DNA from: Dyadobacter luticola
Lineage (GTDB): Bacteria > Bacteroidota > Bacteroidia > Cytophagales > Spirosomataceae
Direction: 5' to 3'
DNA: 64,000 bases
Assembly (NCBI RefSeq): GCF_005860805.1
Contig: NZ_VCEJ01000004.1
Span: 868,001 to 932,000, forward strand
A program made the position numbers and the translations under genes. How positions within the stretch are numbered: position 1 is the first letter of the stretch; every line of letters starts with the position of its first letter. This document shows positions 7,437 to 16,290 of this stretch, piece by piece. Under the pieces are notes generated by a model. That model saw nothing but the letters and a program-made list of their open reading frames with translations, did no database searches and had not been told where the DNA came from.

Positions 7437-9368
7437 TTATTTCTTCGCGACTGCCTTGTCAGTCTTACCCACTTTCCGGGCTTCGATCGTTTTGTTCAGA
7501 TCCGTCTGGAAAGCTGTTTTCTCTTCGTCTATATTTTTGAAAAAGGCGTATTTGTCTTCGAGCAATTTCAAAAACGCTTCATTCGAGCCGGCATCCGAAC
7601 TTAGCACCGCAAGTCGGAACCACTGGTCTTTATAATGTTTTTGTAAAACCTCCGCAAGAATTGGGGCGGATTGGGCCGCAGGCAGGTTACCGATGCTCAA
7701 TGTGGCCTGAAACGCTACCCGCGGTGCAGGATCAGCTGTTTTTTTAATGATTTCAGGTAAAAGCGAAGGAAACTTTTCGGACAAAATGATTGCATGTTCA
7801 CGCACGCCCGGCTCCGTATCGTCGATCGCTTTCTTTAAAACATCCGCATTCAAAGCGCCCAAACCTTCCAGCACATACAATGCACTCAGTCTCGTCCTGG
7901 GATCCGTATTTGTTTCAAAAAGTGTCTTAGCTTGCGGAATGACGGTTTTATCCTGCTTTTCCAGTAGCAACTTCTGCGCATACAGCCTCGCCCACTGGTT
8001 TTTTCCACCCAAAGTTTTGACAAGATCAGCCGTCGAAAGTTTCGTCAAATCACCGACCGCATTCTTAGCATTCGCATTCTTAGGCGTGATTTTATAAATC
8101 CTTCCCTTATCCATTCCCGCATTAAAATCCATATCCGCCTTCAATTCTTCCGGGATAGAGACCGGCGTTTCAATGTGCTGACGGTACATATCGATCACAT
8201 ACAGCGCGCCATCCGGGCCCACTACAAAGTTCGCAGGACGGAACCAGGGATCAGTCGAAGCCAGAAACTCCCTTTTATTTTCTGCAATGCTATCCCGGTG
8301 CGCGTGAAAAACCGGACTGTCTTTTGAAGGCGTCAGCACGTCTCGGTGGATGAGGTTACCCGCCACTTCGCCGGTGAAAATGCTGCCATAATATTGTTTT
8401 GGAAAAAGGTCACCATTGTAAAAAGTGCCACCCGATGCACCCGTAAAATGGTCGTCGGCATATTCGTGGCGGTCAAGGCCCTGCTCTTTGTATTGTGCTT
8501 CCCGCTGGGCGGTCCGCTCGGCGCGCCAGTAAGGTGCCGGCGTTTCCTGGTACATGATCATTTCGCCGTCCGAAATGTCGTAAACACCATTGGTTGAAGG
8601 CAAAAATGCGTGGCGGTGCGTATACCTCCACGGAATTACCGACTGCCGCAGATGCAGGGTATTTTGGGTCACAAAACGATGTCCGTAGTCGTCAAATGTG
8701 TGTCCAAATTGTCCTGGACCCGTTTCCTGCTCAAATAAATTTTTATCCAAACGAAACCGAAAATCCGCGCTGCGCATCGGTAAAGCCGGTTTTCCAGGTT
8801 CTTTGCTGAATGTAACATTACCTTCCTGGCCGTGGTTGGAAGCGTAGATCCAGTTGTCCACACCAAACCGAAGATTGGTAATCTGCGCCTCCGAATTCGT
8901 TTCGAAAAATCCGGTAAACAATGTTTCCTTAATGTCCGCCTTCGCATCGCCGGTGGTATCCTTCATCCAGAAAATATTCGGCGCGGCGCAGACCAGCAAC
9001 CCGCCTTTCCAGGGTAGAATGCTCGTCGCTTCCGACAAACTTTCCGCAAAAATCACCGACTTATCGATCCGCCCGTCTGAATTCGAGTCCACCAACATTT
9101 TGATGGCCCCCTTCTGTTTTCCAGGCTCAGGTTTGTAAGGATAATCTGGCATTTCAACCACAAAAACGCGTCCCTGTTCGTCAAAAACCATATCCACCGG
9201 GTCCAGCACAAAAGGCTCGGCGGCAAAAACTTCGATCTTGAATTGATCATCTAACTGGAAGCTTTTCAAAGCTTCTTCTGGCGTCAACGCATCTTTGTAA
9301 CGCTTTTTGGAACACGATACGGTCGCTACGAGAAGCGTGGCCAGCGCAAAAACCGCGATTTTGTTCAT
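7437..9368 (-). CDS. Lipoprotein with membrane-bound-dehydrogenase-like beta-propeller and HEAT repeats
   Basis: Starting at MNKIAVFALA the product has 643 residues, with a lipoprotein signal ending at Cys19 (TVSC). Residues from about 35 to 430 resemble the domain described as putative membrane-bound dehydrogenase (TIGR02604 type), with DPVDMVFDEQGRVFVVEM, DSNSDGRIDK and GPDGALYVIDMYRQH. From about 450 to 620 there are helical HEAT-like repeats (TRLSALYVLEGLGALN, VREHAIILSEKFPSLL). The C-terminal haem-binding CxxCH module that often ends larger relatives is absent. The frame extends 32 residues upstream into the preceding gene, but the signal peptide fixes the start at 9368. It probably works with the downstream HiPIP. 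Confidence 0.8.
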   Translation of the reverse strand: MNKIAVFALATLLVATVSCSKKRYKDALTPEEALKSFQLDDQFKIEVFAAEPFVLDPVDMVFDEQGRVFVVEMPDYPYKPEPGKQKGAIKMLVDSNSDGRIDKSVIFAESLSEATSILPWKGGLLVCAAPNIFWMKDTTGDAKADIKETLFTGFFETNSEAQITNLRFGVDNWIYASNHGQEGNVTFSKEPGKPALPMRSADFRFRLDKNLFEQETGPGQFGHTFDDYGHRFVTQNTLHLRQSVIPWRYTHRHAFLPSTNGVYDISDGEMIMYQETPAPYWRAERTAQREAQYKEQGLDRHEYADDHFTGASGGTFYNGDLFPKQYYGSIFTGEVAGNLIHRDVLTPSKDSPVFHAHRDSIAENKREFLASTDPWFRPANFVVGPDGALYVIDMYRQHIETPVSIPEELKADMDFNAGMDKGRIYKITPKNANAKNAVGDLTKLSTADLVKTLGGKNQWARLYAQKLLLEKQDKTVIPQAKTLFETNTDPRTRLSALYVLEGLGALNADVLKKAIDDTEPGVREHAIILSEKFPSLLPEIIKKTADPAPRVAFQATLSIGNLPAAQSAPILAEVLQKHYKDQWFRLAVLSSDAGSNEAFLKLLEDKYAFFKNIDEEKTAFQTDLNKTIEARKVGKTDKAVAKK

Positions 9369-9375
9369 AAGTGGG

Positions 9376-10713
9376 TCAATTAAAAGGGTTAGGTATCTTG
9401 ACAAGATCCTGTATCGTTTTTCCTTCGTGCGTAAACCGGGCCAATGTGTAAATAGAACCATCATTTCCCACCGCGATTGAGTTCACATAAGTCGGCCGCT
9501 CGCCGTCGCCGTAGAAGATCGGGCCGTGGTCAATATAAGTTTGCGTTGAAAGCTGGTAAGTGATCAAATGCAGGTTTTCCAGCCCTTTCGCCGCACCTTT
9601 CGCAATCTGATCTTCCCCTTTTATCCGTTTTCCATTTTCATAAATCGGCCCGCCGGTGAGGTAATAAATCGTCTGCTGGTCGGGCCCCAGCTGAAAACCG
9701 AGGTATCCATAGCTGAACTGGTCAAACATCCCGCTCTTCCGTGAAGGCCCGGAAGTGATGCGCTCCACAATTTCAATGGTTTCTGCTTTTGGGTCAAATC
9801 GAAAAAGATATCCCGAGTTTCCATGCACACCATAAGCCACATTCTCAGCCGGATACCAGAATATTTTCCGCCAGTTGTACGACATACTGCCCGGCCGCGT
9901 CGGGTCATATTTGCCAAAATAATCCAGCCGCAAGTCCACGTTTTCGAGCTTACGGAGGATTTCAGTTTCAGGATTATAGGTGAAAATATCACCCTCAGCC
10001 ACCGAAAAATAAACACTTCCATCCCGCGCATCCACAAACAAAGACCGGCAAAGCGAGCGAAAATCTTCGCCTGGCGTGCCAGCTTCTCCACGGTGAGAAA
10101 TCGGGCCGAGATTTTTAAACACATTGTTATCCAGGTCATAATGGATAAAATTTCCATTCGGCCAGGAAATTCCATACATATGTCCGCGGTCACGGTCCAT
10201 CGTCATCGACACCATTCCCTCTCCGCCCGGCACTGTCGCTAGATCTTCAAACTGTTCCGTTTTTAAATCATAAGACAAAAAATGCCCGCCTGGATAAAGC
10301 TGGTAACCTTCCGGCGCAGTTTCCGGCAGCCGGTCCATGCCGTCAATCAGCTGATAATAACCCACATGCGTGGAGAAATACAGCTTTCCATTTCTTTCAT
10401 AAAACCGCACGTGACTTTTTCCCTGCGGGATCGCCTTTAAATCCTGCTCGCCGCAAATCGTCGTCAGATCACCTAGAAATTTTATCGAATCCGTCGCTGG
10501 ATCATACACATACATTTGCCCGCCGATCTCGTAATTATCCGACGAAAGTGCATAGTAAATTTTCCCGTCGCTCGCCGCCGAAATCGCATTATAGGTATCG
10601 TGCGCGCGGTCGAAGCCCGAAAAATAGTGTTTGGCGGGAAGAGATCGCGAATCGGTCAGCGCCTCGAAAGCGATGAAATAATCCGAGTTATCGATTAACA
10701 TGTGCGGGTTCAT
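9376..10713 (-). CDS. Predicted beta-propeller protein of unknown function
   Basis: The 445-residue product has repeated blade-like units in which a strand ending in YD, YN or FD is followed by a short loop (MYVYDPATDS, HFLSYDLKTEQ, NFIHYDLDNN, IFTYNPETE, LFRFDPKAE). This is the pattern of a seven-bladed propeller of the Kelch or SMP30 kind. No signal peptide is visible from the ATG at 10713, so the location is uncertain; a second in-frame ATG is four codons on. The start overlaps the stop of the ceramidase-like gene by one base (TAATG), which implies coupled translation. It could be a sugar-lactone hydrolase or a binding protein, and I cannot choose between these. Confidence 0.7.
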   Translation of the reverse strand: MNPHMLIDNSDYFIAFEALTDSRSLPAKHYFSGFDRAHDTYNAISAASDGKIYYALSSDNYEIGGQMYVYDPATDSIKFLGDLTTICGEQDLKAIPQGKSHVRFYERNGKLYFSTHVGYYQLIDGMDRLPETAPEGYQLYPGGHFLSYDLKTEQFEDLATVPGGEGMVSMTMDRDRGHMYGISWPNGNFIHYDLDNNVFKNLGPISHRGEAGTPGEDFRSLCRSLFVDARDGSVYFSVAEGDIFTYNPETEILRKLENVDLRLDYFGKYDPTRPGSMSYNWRKIFWYPAENVAYGVHGNSGYLFRFDPKAETIEIVERITSGPSRKSGMFDQFSYGYLGFQLGPDQQTIYYLTGGPIYENGKRIKGEDQIAKGAAKGLENLHLITYQLSTQTYIDHGPIFYGDGERPTYVNSIAVGNDGSIYTLARFTHEGKTIQDLVKIPNPFN

Positions 10714-12083
10714 TAATTTCTCAAAAGTCTGGATTCAGGTTTTTCGACGCCGGCTTCTTTCGCAAGCTGCACAATGCCGTTCAGAATTTCTATCTCCACA
10801 TCGGAAGCCCAGGTAGCAGGCAGGCCGTACACAATCGCTGCAATTTCACCCTCGTAGCCACCCTCGCGCAGGATCGTCGTGCTCGGAATGTAGGTCATCA
10901 CATCATTGGAATACCCCATCACAAAGGTTTCCTGCCCGAAAATCTTCTTAATGTTGATCGCATAATCCACCACCGTTTCGCCGCCCAAGGTCATAATCGC
11001 CTGGTCGCCGAGCTTCCATACTTGCAGCGGCAAAGGGTAGGAGGTCGGGAATTTTTCGCCTTTTTCAATCAGCCCCAGCATTCTTTTCGCCCAACGTTGC
11101 TGATAATTTTCCGGTTTTGCGGCCAAAGCAGCGAGCTGCTCTTTGGTCGGGGCAGTTGTGAGCGAAAGGTTAACTTCTTTATAAGCCGTCGAAAGTTTCG
11201 GTTCCAGCGGTTTCATATCTTCACTTAAAACACGCTCCACAGCTGCTGCGAGGGTTTTTCCATATTGAATTGCGAGGGGAACCGTATGTCTCGGCAAAGG
11301 ATTTTGATCTGCGCCGGCGCCCTGAAAAAATAAGGCTGTCGTGCCAGGATACAGTTTTTCAAGCTCAATCTGCGCATATCCCGGATAGTCGCCGGAGAAT
11401 TTATAAATGTCCAAAACCGTCGGGTGACAGGCATAGCCAAATGCTATTGCAAGTAATTTTCCTTTTGCATCCGATACTTTCAAAACCGGCACCGCAGCGT
11501 CGCCGGGTCCGGTAATTTCCGTTAATCTCTCTAATGTTACCGCATCATTATTGCGCCGGTTCACCTGAAACCGCGCCACGCCATTTTGTGATTCCAGTTT
11601 CGCAGGCTGCAAAGATTTCAATGCATTTCCCGCCAGATTCACAATCTGCTCGATCAGCCAGGGAGAATACTGATCGATTTTTTTCTGCTCCTCCTCATTC
11701 AAAGGGTAAATGTCCGACAATGCCATGCCCAGCACCGGCCCGGAATGTGTATGCGAACTGTTGAGGATCACCTGCGCCTTGGTCAGTTTGTATTTACTGG
11801 CCAGTTGCGCCCGGATCTCGTCCGACATTTTTTTAGGAAAACCCAATAAATCGCTGGTAATGAGCAGAGAGCGATTGCCAGCCGCATCTTCCAGCGCCAA
11901 AGCTTTTGCCCAAATGTCGTGCAACTGCCCGTCCGAAGCATGGGTACGCGAAGCAAATCCCGCCATCCACATCGGCTGTTTTGGCGTAATCGCTACGCGC
12001 GCAACGCCCGCTTTCCAGCCAGCCTGCGAGTAGGCGGATAATGTTCCAAAAAGTAAGAAGAGAAGAAGAGTGAGCCGCCTCAT
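10713..12083 (-). CDS. Secreted neutral/alkaline ceramidase-like hydrolase, short form
   Basis: The 456-residue product has a signal peptide of about 19 residues ending at AYSQ. It then matches the N-terminal catalytic domain of neutral/alkaline ceramidases (PF04734 type): GVARVAITP, LLITSDLLGFP, and the metal-site motif NSSHTHSGPVLG. A GAGADQNPLPRH segment is near the place of the active-site loop. It is much shorter than true ceramidases (about 650-750 residues) and lacks their C-terminal domain, so the substrate may not be ceramide. Other short members occur in Bacteroidota sugar clusters. The start overlaps the stop of the aminotransferase gene by four bases (ATGA), so the two are translationally coupled. 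Confidence 0.8.
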   Translation of the reverse strand: MRRLTLLLFLLFGTLSAYSQAGWKAGVARVAITPKQPMWMAGFASRTHASDGQLHDIWAKALALEDAAGNRSLLITSDLLGFPKKMSDEIRAQLASKYKLTKAQVILNSSHTHSGPVLGMALSDIYPLNEEEQKKIDQYSPWLIEQIVNLAGNALKSLQPAKLESQNGVARFQVNRRNNDAVTLERLTEITGPGDAAVPVLKVSDAKGKLLAIAFGYACHPTVLDIYKFSGDYPGYAQIELEKLYPGTTALFFQGAGADQNPLPRHTVPLAIQYGKTLAAAVERVLSEDMKPLEPKLSTAYKEVNLSLTTAPTKEQLAALAAKPENYQQRWAKRMLGLIEKGEKFPTSYPLPLQVWKLGDQAIMTLGGETVVDYAINIKKIFGQETFVMGYSNDVMTYIPSTTILREGGYEGEIAAIVYGLPATWASDVEIEILNGIVQLAKEAGVEKPESRLLRN

Positions 12084-13471
12084 TTTTTGCCCAAAGTTTT
12101 GATTTTCTCAGCGCCTGCATGGATTTTTTCAATCGCCGAGGCAATCATTTTCATATCTTCTTTGGTCCCCAAAAGCATGTTTTGTGTAAACCACACCGCC
12201 TCTTCGTTGCACAATTTTTCGTTCAGCGGACATTTGTTGCGCTCATTAAAAGCATTGATGTCCAACATATCCTTCGAATACATTTTCCGGTAATTCTTGG
12301 AATCAAATGTATCCTTTAAAAATGGCTGCGTGTTCAAAACCGCGTAACCGCTCGAACAAGGCACCCCCTCGGCTGTCAATGCTTTCAGAAAATCTTGTCT
12401 TGATAAACCTTTGAAACCTTCCTTGTTATATCGGAAAGGAAAAAGGTGGTACGCGCCGCGGGTTACCTTATCGTATAATTTGTAGGGACTAATGCCCGGA
12501 ATGTCTTTAATCAGCGATTTCAGGTAAGTTGCATTTTCATTTCTGGTGGTCGTCTGCGCGTCGAGACGCTTCATTTGCGCGATACCGATCGCCGCCTGGT
12601 ACTCCGTAAAACGCAGTTTGGTCCCCTGCATAATCGCCCCCGTACTCACCGAGCCGACAGCCGTTCCATACGGATTTCCAAAGTTTTGGTAGGAAAAACA
12701 TTTGTCCATGAGCTTGTCATCATTGCTGACCAGCGCACCACCTTCCCCGATCGGCAGGTTCTTGGAATTCTGAAAACTAAAACAGCCGACATTGCCAATC
12801 GTACCGACCTTTTTGTGGTCATACTCAGCCAGATGCGCCTGGCAGGAATCCTCTATCACAAACAAATTATGTTTCTTCGCGATGGCCATAATGCGGTCCA
12901 TATCGCAGGGCAAACCCAGAATGTGCACTGGTAAAATTGCCTTCGTTCGCGGCGTAATTTTCGCCTCGATCTTCGCAGGGTCGATCTGAAATGTTTCAGG
13001 GTCAATGTCCACGAAAACCGGCATCGCACCATTTGAAAGTATTGCCGAAACCGACGCGATGAATGTATAAGGCGGTACCAAAACTTCATCGCCAGCCTTG
13101 ATATCCAACTGGTTAATTGCAATCACCAGCGACTGCGTACCATTTACGACAGCTAGACTCCGCTTCGCGCCGAGCATATCCGCCCACGCCTTTTCAAATC
13201 GGGTCACCATGTCCGCTCGTGACCATACGCCGCTCCGCATCACTTCCAGCAGGAGCTTTTCGTCATTGTCCTTGTCCCACATCGGCCAGATGGGCCAGCG
13301 GTCCTCCGCCCAGGCCGATGCCCCGCCGAGAATAGCAGGTTTTGAAGCCGCGCCGGTGGCAATGTTAAAAGGCTTCGCGATGCCCGTCGAAGCCAGCGCC
13401 ACGCCGACGCCGGCCAGGGAATTTTTCCGGATGAAATCCCGGCGTGAAAGTTTTTGAATGAGCGGGTTCAT
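12080..13471 (-). CDS. Tat-exported DegT/DnrJ/EryC1-type PLP aminotransferase
   Basis: The 463-residue product has a twin-arginine leader (LSRRDFIRKNS) and hydrophobic core within the first 35 residues, ahead of a complete DegT-family fold. Visible signatures are VVNGTQSLVIA, GDEVLVPPYTFIAS, the FVIEDSCQAHLAEYD region that contacts PLP, and FSFQNSKNLPIGEGG with the Schiff-base lysine at 237. The family normally transfers an amino group to keto-sugars in the cytoplasm (NDP-sugars or sugar phosphates). Export is unusual for a PLP enzyme of this family. The gene lies between a Tat oxidoreductase (31 bases upstream) and the ceramidase-like gene (4-base overlap). Oxidation of a sugar to a keto-sugar followed by amination would be a consistent pair of steps. 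Confidence 0.88.
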   Translation of the reverse strand: MNPLIQKLSRRDFIRKNSLAGVGVALASTGIAKPFNIATGAASKPAILGGASAWAEDRWPIWPMWDKDNDEKLLLEVMRSGVWSRADMVTRFEKAWADMLGAKRSLAVVNGTQSLVIAINQLDIKAGDEVLVPPYTFIASVSAILSNGAMPVFVDIDPETFQIDPAKIEAKITPRTKAILPVHILGLPCDMDRIMAIAKKHNLFVIEDSCQAHLAEYDHKKVGTIGNVGCFSFQNSKNLPIGEGGALVSNDDKLMDKCFSYQNFGNPYGTAVGSVSTGAIMQGTKLRFTEYQAAIGIAQMKRLDAQTTTRNENATYLKSLIKDIPGISPYKLYDKVTRGAYHLFPFRYNKEGFKGLSRQDFLKALTAEGVPCSSGYAVLNTQPFLKDTFDSKNYRKMYSKDMLDINAFNERNKCPLNEKLCNEEAVWFTQNMLLGTKEDMKMIASAIEKIHAGAEKIKTLGKK

Positions 13472-13502
13472 ATTTCAGGGGTTCAGGAAAAGTCAGTTTC
13501 TG

Positions 13503-14570
13503 CTATTTCTTTTTGGCTTTGGCCAGCACGCTTTCGAGCGTCACACTTTTTCCGCCCTGACGCTTGCTTTCGTCGGCGGCTTCCATAAATGCAAAAATCT
13601 CGATCGTTTCTTCGGGTGTCACGGGCATTTCGCCAGTCTTAAAATACTTGATAATGTCAATCAAAAGTGGCTCGTAGCCGCCGTATGGGCCTAAAACCTT
13701 GTTGCCATCCTCGGTAAAAACCGTTGCGCCGTAGTCGTGTTTCCCGGTGCGCGTACCCCGGAATGTGCCGGTGCGGCCATCGCCCCAGATTCCCACCACA
13801 ATGTCCGTATTCGGCGTGTTGACGCGGGTGACGCTTTTGCAGCCGGTGCCCATCACGGTATATAATGTTTCGACGCCGTGGATGCCATACCAGAAAAAAT
13901 CCGGGTGGGTTTTTTCGAGCGTTGCCGGACTATAAGTGTCTGCACCGAGAACTTTTTTCTTGTCAATGCCCTCAATGCCTTTGATATAGCGCAGCGAAGA
14001 GGCCGAGAAAATGGGGATGTTGTATTTTTTGGAAGCATCGTAAATCGCCAAAACGTCCGAAAGCGAGGCTGCTACCGGTTTGTCGATAAACATTCTTTTA
14101 CCCGCTTTGAAAACTTCCAGCGCCTGTTCCATGTGCAGCCGGCCATCATTGGTTTCCAGCAAAACATAGTCCACCTGCGCCAGCAGATCCTTGATCGAGC
14201 CGACGATTTCCACGCCGCGTTTTTTCACTTCCTCGGTATAGCCGGGGACGCGTTTTGTACTGGATTCAATGTCCTTGCTGCCTTGTGGATACGCTGCCGT
14301 AACTTTAAAACCATCGAAAATGGGGTTAGGCTGCTCTGCATTGAGGGCCTTCACAAACTCGACACTGTGGGAAGTATCGAGACCAATAATGCCGATTCGT
14401 TTGCCGTCAGCCGCACTTTGAGGATCAATCGCCTTCGCATTACTCGTCTGCGCGGTTGCAGCCTCTGCGGCGGCAGGCGAATAATCCAGCAAACCGAGCC
14501 CGACGCCGGTCGCAGCCGCGTAGGTAGCAACTGATTTTACAATGAAATTTCTTCTGCTGAAAGCATGCAT
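13503..14570 (-). CDS. Tat-exported Gfo/Idh/MocA-like oxidoreductase, first gene of the operon
   Basis: The 355-residue product has a twin-arginine leader (FSRRNFIVKS) and hydrophobic core to about residue 38. The nucleotide-binding start is atypical: GIIGLDTSHSVEF lacks the third glycine of GxGxxG. A DKP triplet stands in for EKP (MFIDKPVAAS). This GLDTSHS subtype is a recognisable branch of the superfamily in exported sugar-modifying clusters. It is the first gene after the promoter and palindrome at 14616-14658 and begins the tightly spaced run toward the sugar porter. Its substrate is unknown; oxidation of a sugar hydroxyl is the family expectation. Confidence 0.85.
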   Translation of the reverse strand: MHAFSRRNFIVKSVATYAAATGVGLGLLDYSPAAAEAATAQTSNAKAIDPQSAADGKRIGIIGLDTSHSVEFVKALNAEQPNPIFDGFKVTAAYPQGSKDIESSTKRVPGYTEEVKKRGVEIVGSIKDLLAQVDYVLLETNDGRLHMEQALEVFKAGKRMFIDKPVAASLSDVLAIYDASKKYNIPIFSASSLRYIKGIEGIDKKKVLGADTYSPATLEKTHPDFFWYGIHGVETLYTVMGTGCKSVTRVNTPNTDIVVGIWGDGRTGTFRGTRTGKHDYGATVFTEDGNKVLGPYGGYEPLLIDIIKYFKTGEMPVTPEETIEIFAFMEAADESKRQGGKSVTLESVLAKAKKK

Positions 14571-14615
14571 AGGATATCAGGGAAAGAGCTTAGGAATAGG
14601 ATTGACTAAAATTGT

Positions 14616-14629
14616 CGGGTACGTACCCG
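14616..14629. promoter_or_regulatory. LacI-type operator candidate
   Basis: CGGGTACGTACCCG is a perfect 14-base palindrome with a central CG step, the geometry favoured by LacI-family repressors. It directly abuts the predicted -7 element and would overlap the transcription start of the operon whose first gene begins at 14570. The LacI-type gene starts its stop codon 95 bases away. I found no second copy in the window by eye. Confidence 0.6.
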
Positions 14630-14658
14630 TAAAGATAATAACATATTTTTATTTACAA
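14630..14658 (-). promoter_or_regulatory. Predicted Bacteroidota-type promoter of the exported-enzyme operon
   Basis: On the minus strand TTG (14656-14658) is followed by an 18-base spacer and TATCTTTA (14630-14637), a 7-of-8 match to the Bacteroidota -7 element TAnnTTTG. The predicted start lies within the palindrome at 14616-14629, about 50 bases before the first gene. Confidence 0.5.
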
Positions 14659-14724
14659 ATATTAATGATAATTGTTTACAAAAATTTTTGTGGTGAAAGT
14701 TGTATACCTCAGATGATCCTTGAA

Positions 14725-15783
14725 TCAGTTCTTATAAAATGCCTGATTTTCTTTGGTAATAATGTCAATCGGCATAAAATGCACCTTCTCGACCCGCGCG
14801 CCGAGCACCAATGTTTCGTAGAGCGACATCACACCACGATAACCTTGCTCTTCGGGCTTGTGGCAGATCAGAAAATCGATGAAGCCTTTTTCCAGGTGCT
14901 TGATATTTTCCTTTAAAAAGTCGTAGCCGATCAGCGAGATATCCGACCGCCCGCTTTTTTCGAGAAAAGTCGCTACCGCTGAAACCCGTGAGTTGGTCAC
15001 GAACATGGCCTTGATGTTCTCGTTATCATTTAATATTTTGGTCAGTTGCCGTGTCACCGAAAGGCTGTCTGTATCCTTAATGTTGACCCGCAAAATCTCT
15101 CCCGGCAAGCTGTGATCCTTAAAATAACTCCTGAAACCTTCCTCAATCTGAATGTAATTGTAATTATCCGTCTCTTTTGAAATGTTGACGACGGCGACTT
15201 GCTGTTTTTCTTTCAACCTGTAAGTCAGCAACTTGGCGCCAACATATCCGCTCTGAAATAGGTGCGGCCCGATATAGCAGAGGTTGTGCTGCTCGGGAAC
15301 ATCGGAATCGAAAAAAGTAAAAGGGATTTTTAATTTGTGGCAGGCTTCCGAAAATTTCCGGGCTTCTTCAATAAAAGAAGGCGAGAGCAAAACGCCCTGA
15401 AAATGTCCTTCGAGGATCAGACCGGCTTGTTCGTTGAAGGAATTGGGATCATTGAGGTCAAAAAAGAAGAGCTCGATCTGCACGCCGTACTTCTTGATCT
15501 CAGCCTCGGCCCGCGTAATACCATTCAAAGGCGCCTCCCAGAAATCTGTTTCCGCAGAAACTTTCGGAATCAGTACGGCCAGGGAAATGATCTTTTTGGA
15601 AGCAAGTCGGCTCGCCAGAATGTTGGGCTGATAATCCAGCTCCTTGATAATGTCGTTGATCTTTTTCTTGGTCTTCTCCGAAACCCCCGACCGGTTATGG
15701 ATCACCCTGTCCACCGTCGCAATCGATACATTCGCTCGCCGGGCAATTTCTTTTACGCCAAAAAAAGTATTCTCCTTTGTCAT
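14725..15783 (-). CDS. LacI-family transcriptional regulator
   Basis: Starting at MTKENTFFG the product has 352 residues, normal for the family. Residues 8-55 are the LacI helix-turn-helix and hinge (VKEIARRANVSIATVDRVIH, then GVSEKTKKKINDIIKELDYQ). The rest is a periplasmic-binding-protein-like sensor domain (LAVLIPKVSAETDFW, ISLIGYDF). An upstream in-frame extension of 32 residues is rich in unrelated residues and is rejected. It lies directly upstream of, and on the same strand as, the exported oxidoreductase/aminotransferase operon, with the palindrome in the gap, so it is the likely sugar-responsive regulator of that operon. Binding of the palindrome is inference. Confidence 0.9.
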   Translation of the reverse strand: MTKENTFFGVKEIARRANVSIATVDRVIHNRSGVSEKTKKKINDIIKELDYQPNILASRLASKKIISLAVLIPKVSAETDFWEAPLNGITRAEAEIKKYGVQIELFFFDLNDPNSFNEQAGLILEGHFQGVLLSPSFIEEARKFSEACHKLKIPFTFFDSDVPEQHNLCYIGPHLFQSGYVGAKLLTYRLKEKQQVAVVNISKETDNYNYIQIEEGFRSYFKDHSLPGEILRVNIKDTDSLSVTRQLTKILNDNENIKAMFVTNSRVSAVATFLEKSGRSDISLIGYDFLKENIKHLEKGFIDFLICHKPEEQGYRGVMSLYETLVLGARVEKVHFMPIDIITKENQAFYKN

Positions 15784-16290
15784 TCTGCTGGATTTAGGAA
15801 AGGGCTGGAATGCTGAAAGTAAAGAGCGTTTTTGAAAATTGCAATGTTGGGTTGGGATATTATCACACGAGGGTGACAAAGCAAATGCCGGGATTAAAAA
15901 TTATTTCATGTTCAGCTTGCAGATGCTATTGCTTAATTGAAATCCGTTTCCTTACTTTGTCTACCAATTAAGTAGATTAATAATCTTCGATACAAATTCA
16001 TTTGAGACAAAACTACTGCACCTGATACCCTGAGAGACAGCACGGAGCTGATTTGCCGGAATTTTCGGTGGTTGTCAATTCATGCTTGTCAGAGCCGGCT
16101 GTCATAAAGGGTATCAGGTGCAAAGATACACGCAAATCGGTTCTCTGCCCCGCCACTACCAGGGAAATTCCCTCATCATTTAATTCGTCATTTTTCCTGG
16201 TGCATTTACGCCGCTGCACTGGAAATCCTGAGCAATTTCAAGTATTCTTGTGGTTGCAAACCCTTTTAATTGATATCCTGACCTACTACC
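15784..16290. other. Gap between lacI-type and sulfatase genes with structured segments
   Basis: No convincing gene fills this 507-base gap between divergently transcribed genes. It contains a split inverted repeat at 16017-16122, a small palindrome AGGGAAATTCCCT near 16161-16173, and the AT-rich inverted repeat CTAC-N7-GTAG near 15961-15976, which could be a regulator site for either gene. No promoter with both elements was recognised. Confidence 0.5.
16017..16122. repeat. Long two-part inverted repeat upstream of the sulfatase gene
   Basis: TGCACCTGATACCCT (16017-16031) is the exact reverse complement of 16108-16122. Inside it, GACAGC (16036-16041) pairs with GCTGTC (16098-16103), with a symmetric 4-base bubble on each side. 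The loop of about 56 bases has no gene. It could be a structured leader RNA, a pair of protein sites, or the ends of a decayed small element. Confidence 0.75.

Noticed and set aside
13878..14534. A 218-residue open frame on the plus strand
   Set aside because: It lies wholly inside the minus-strand Tat oxidoreductase gene with its motifs, and has no recognisable domain.
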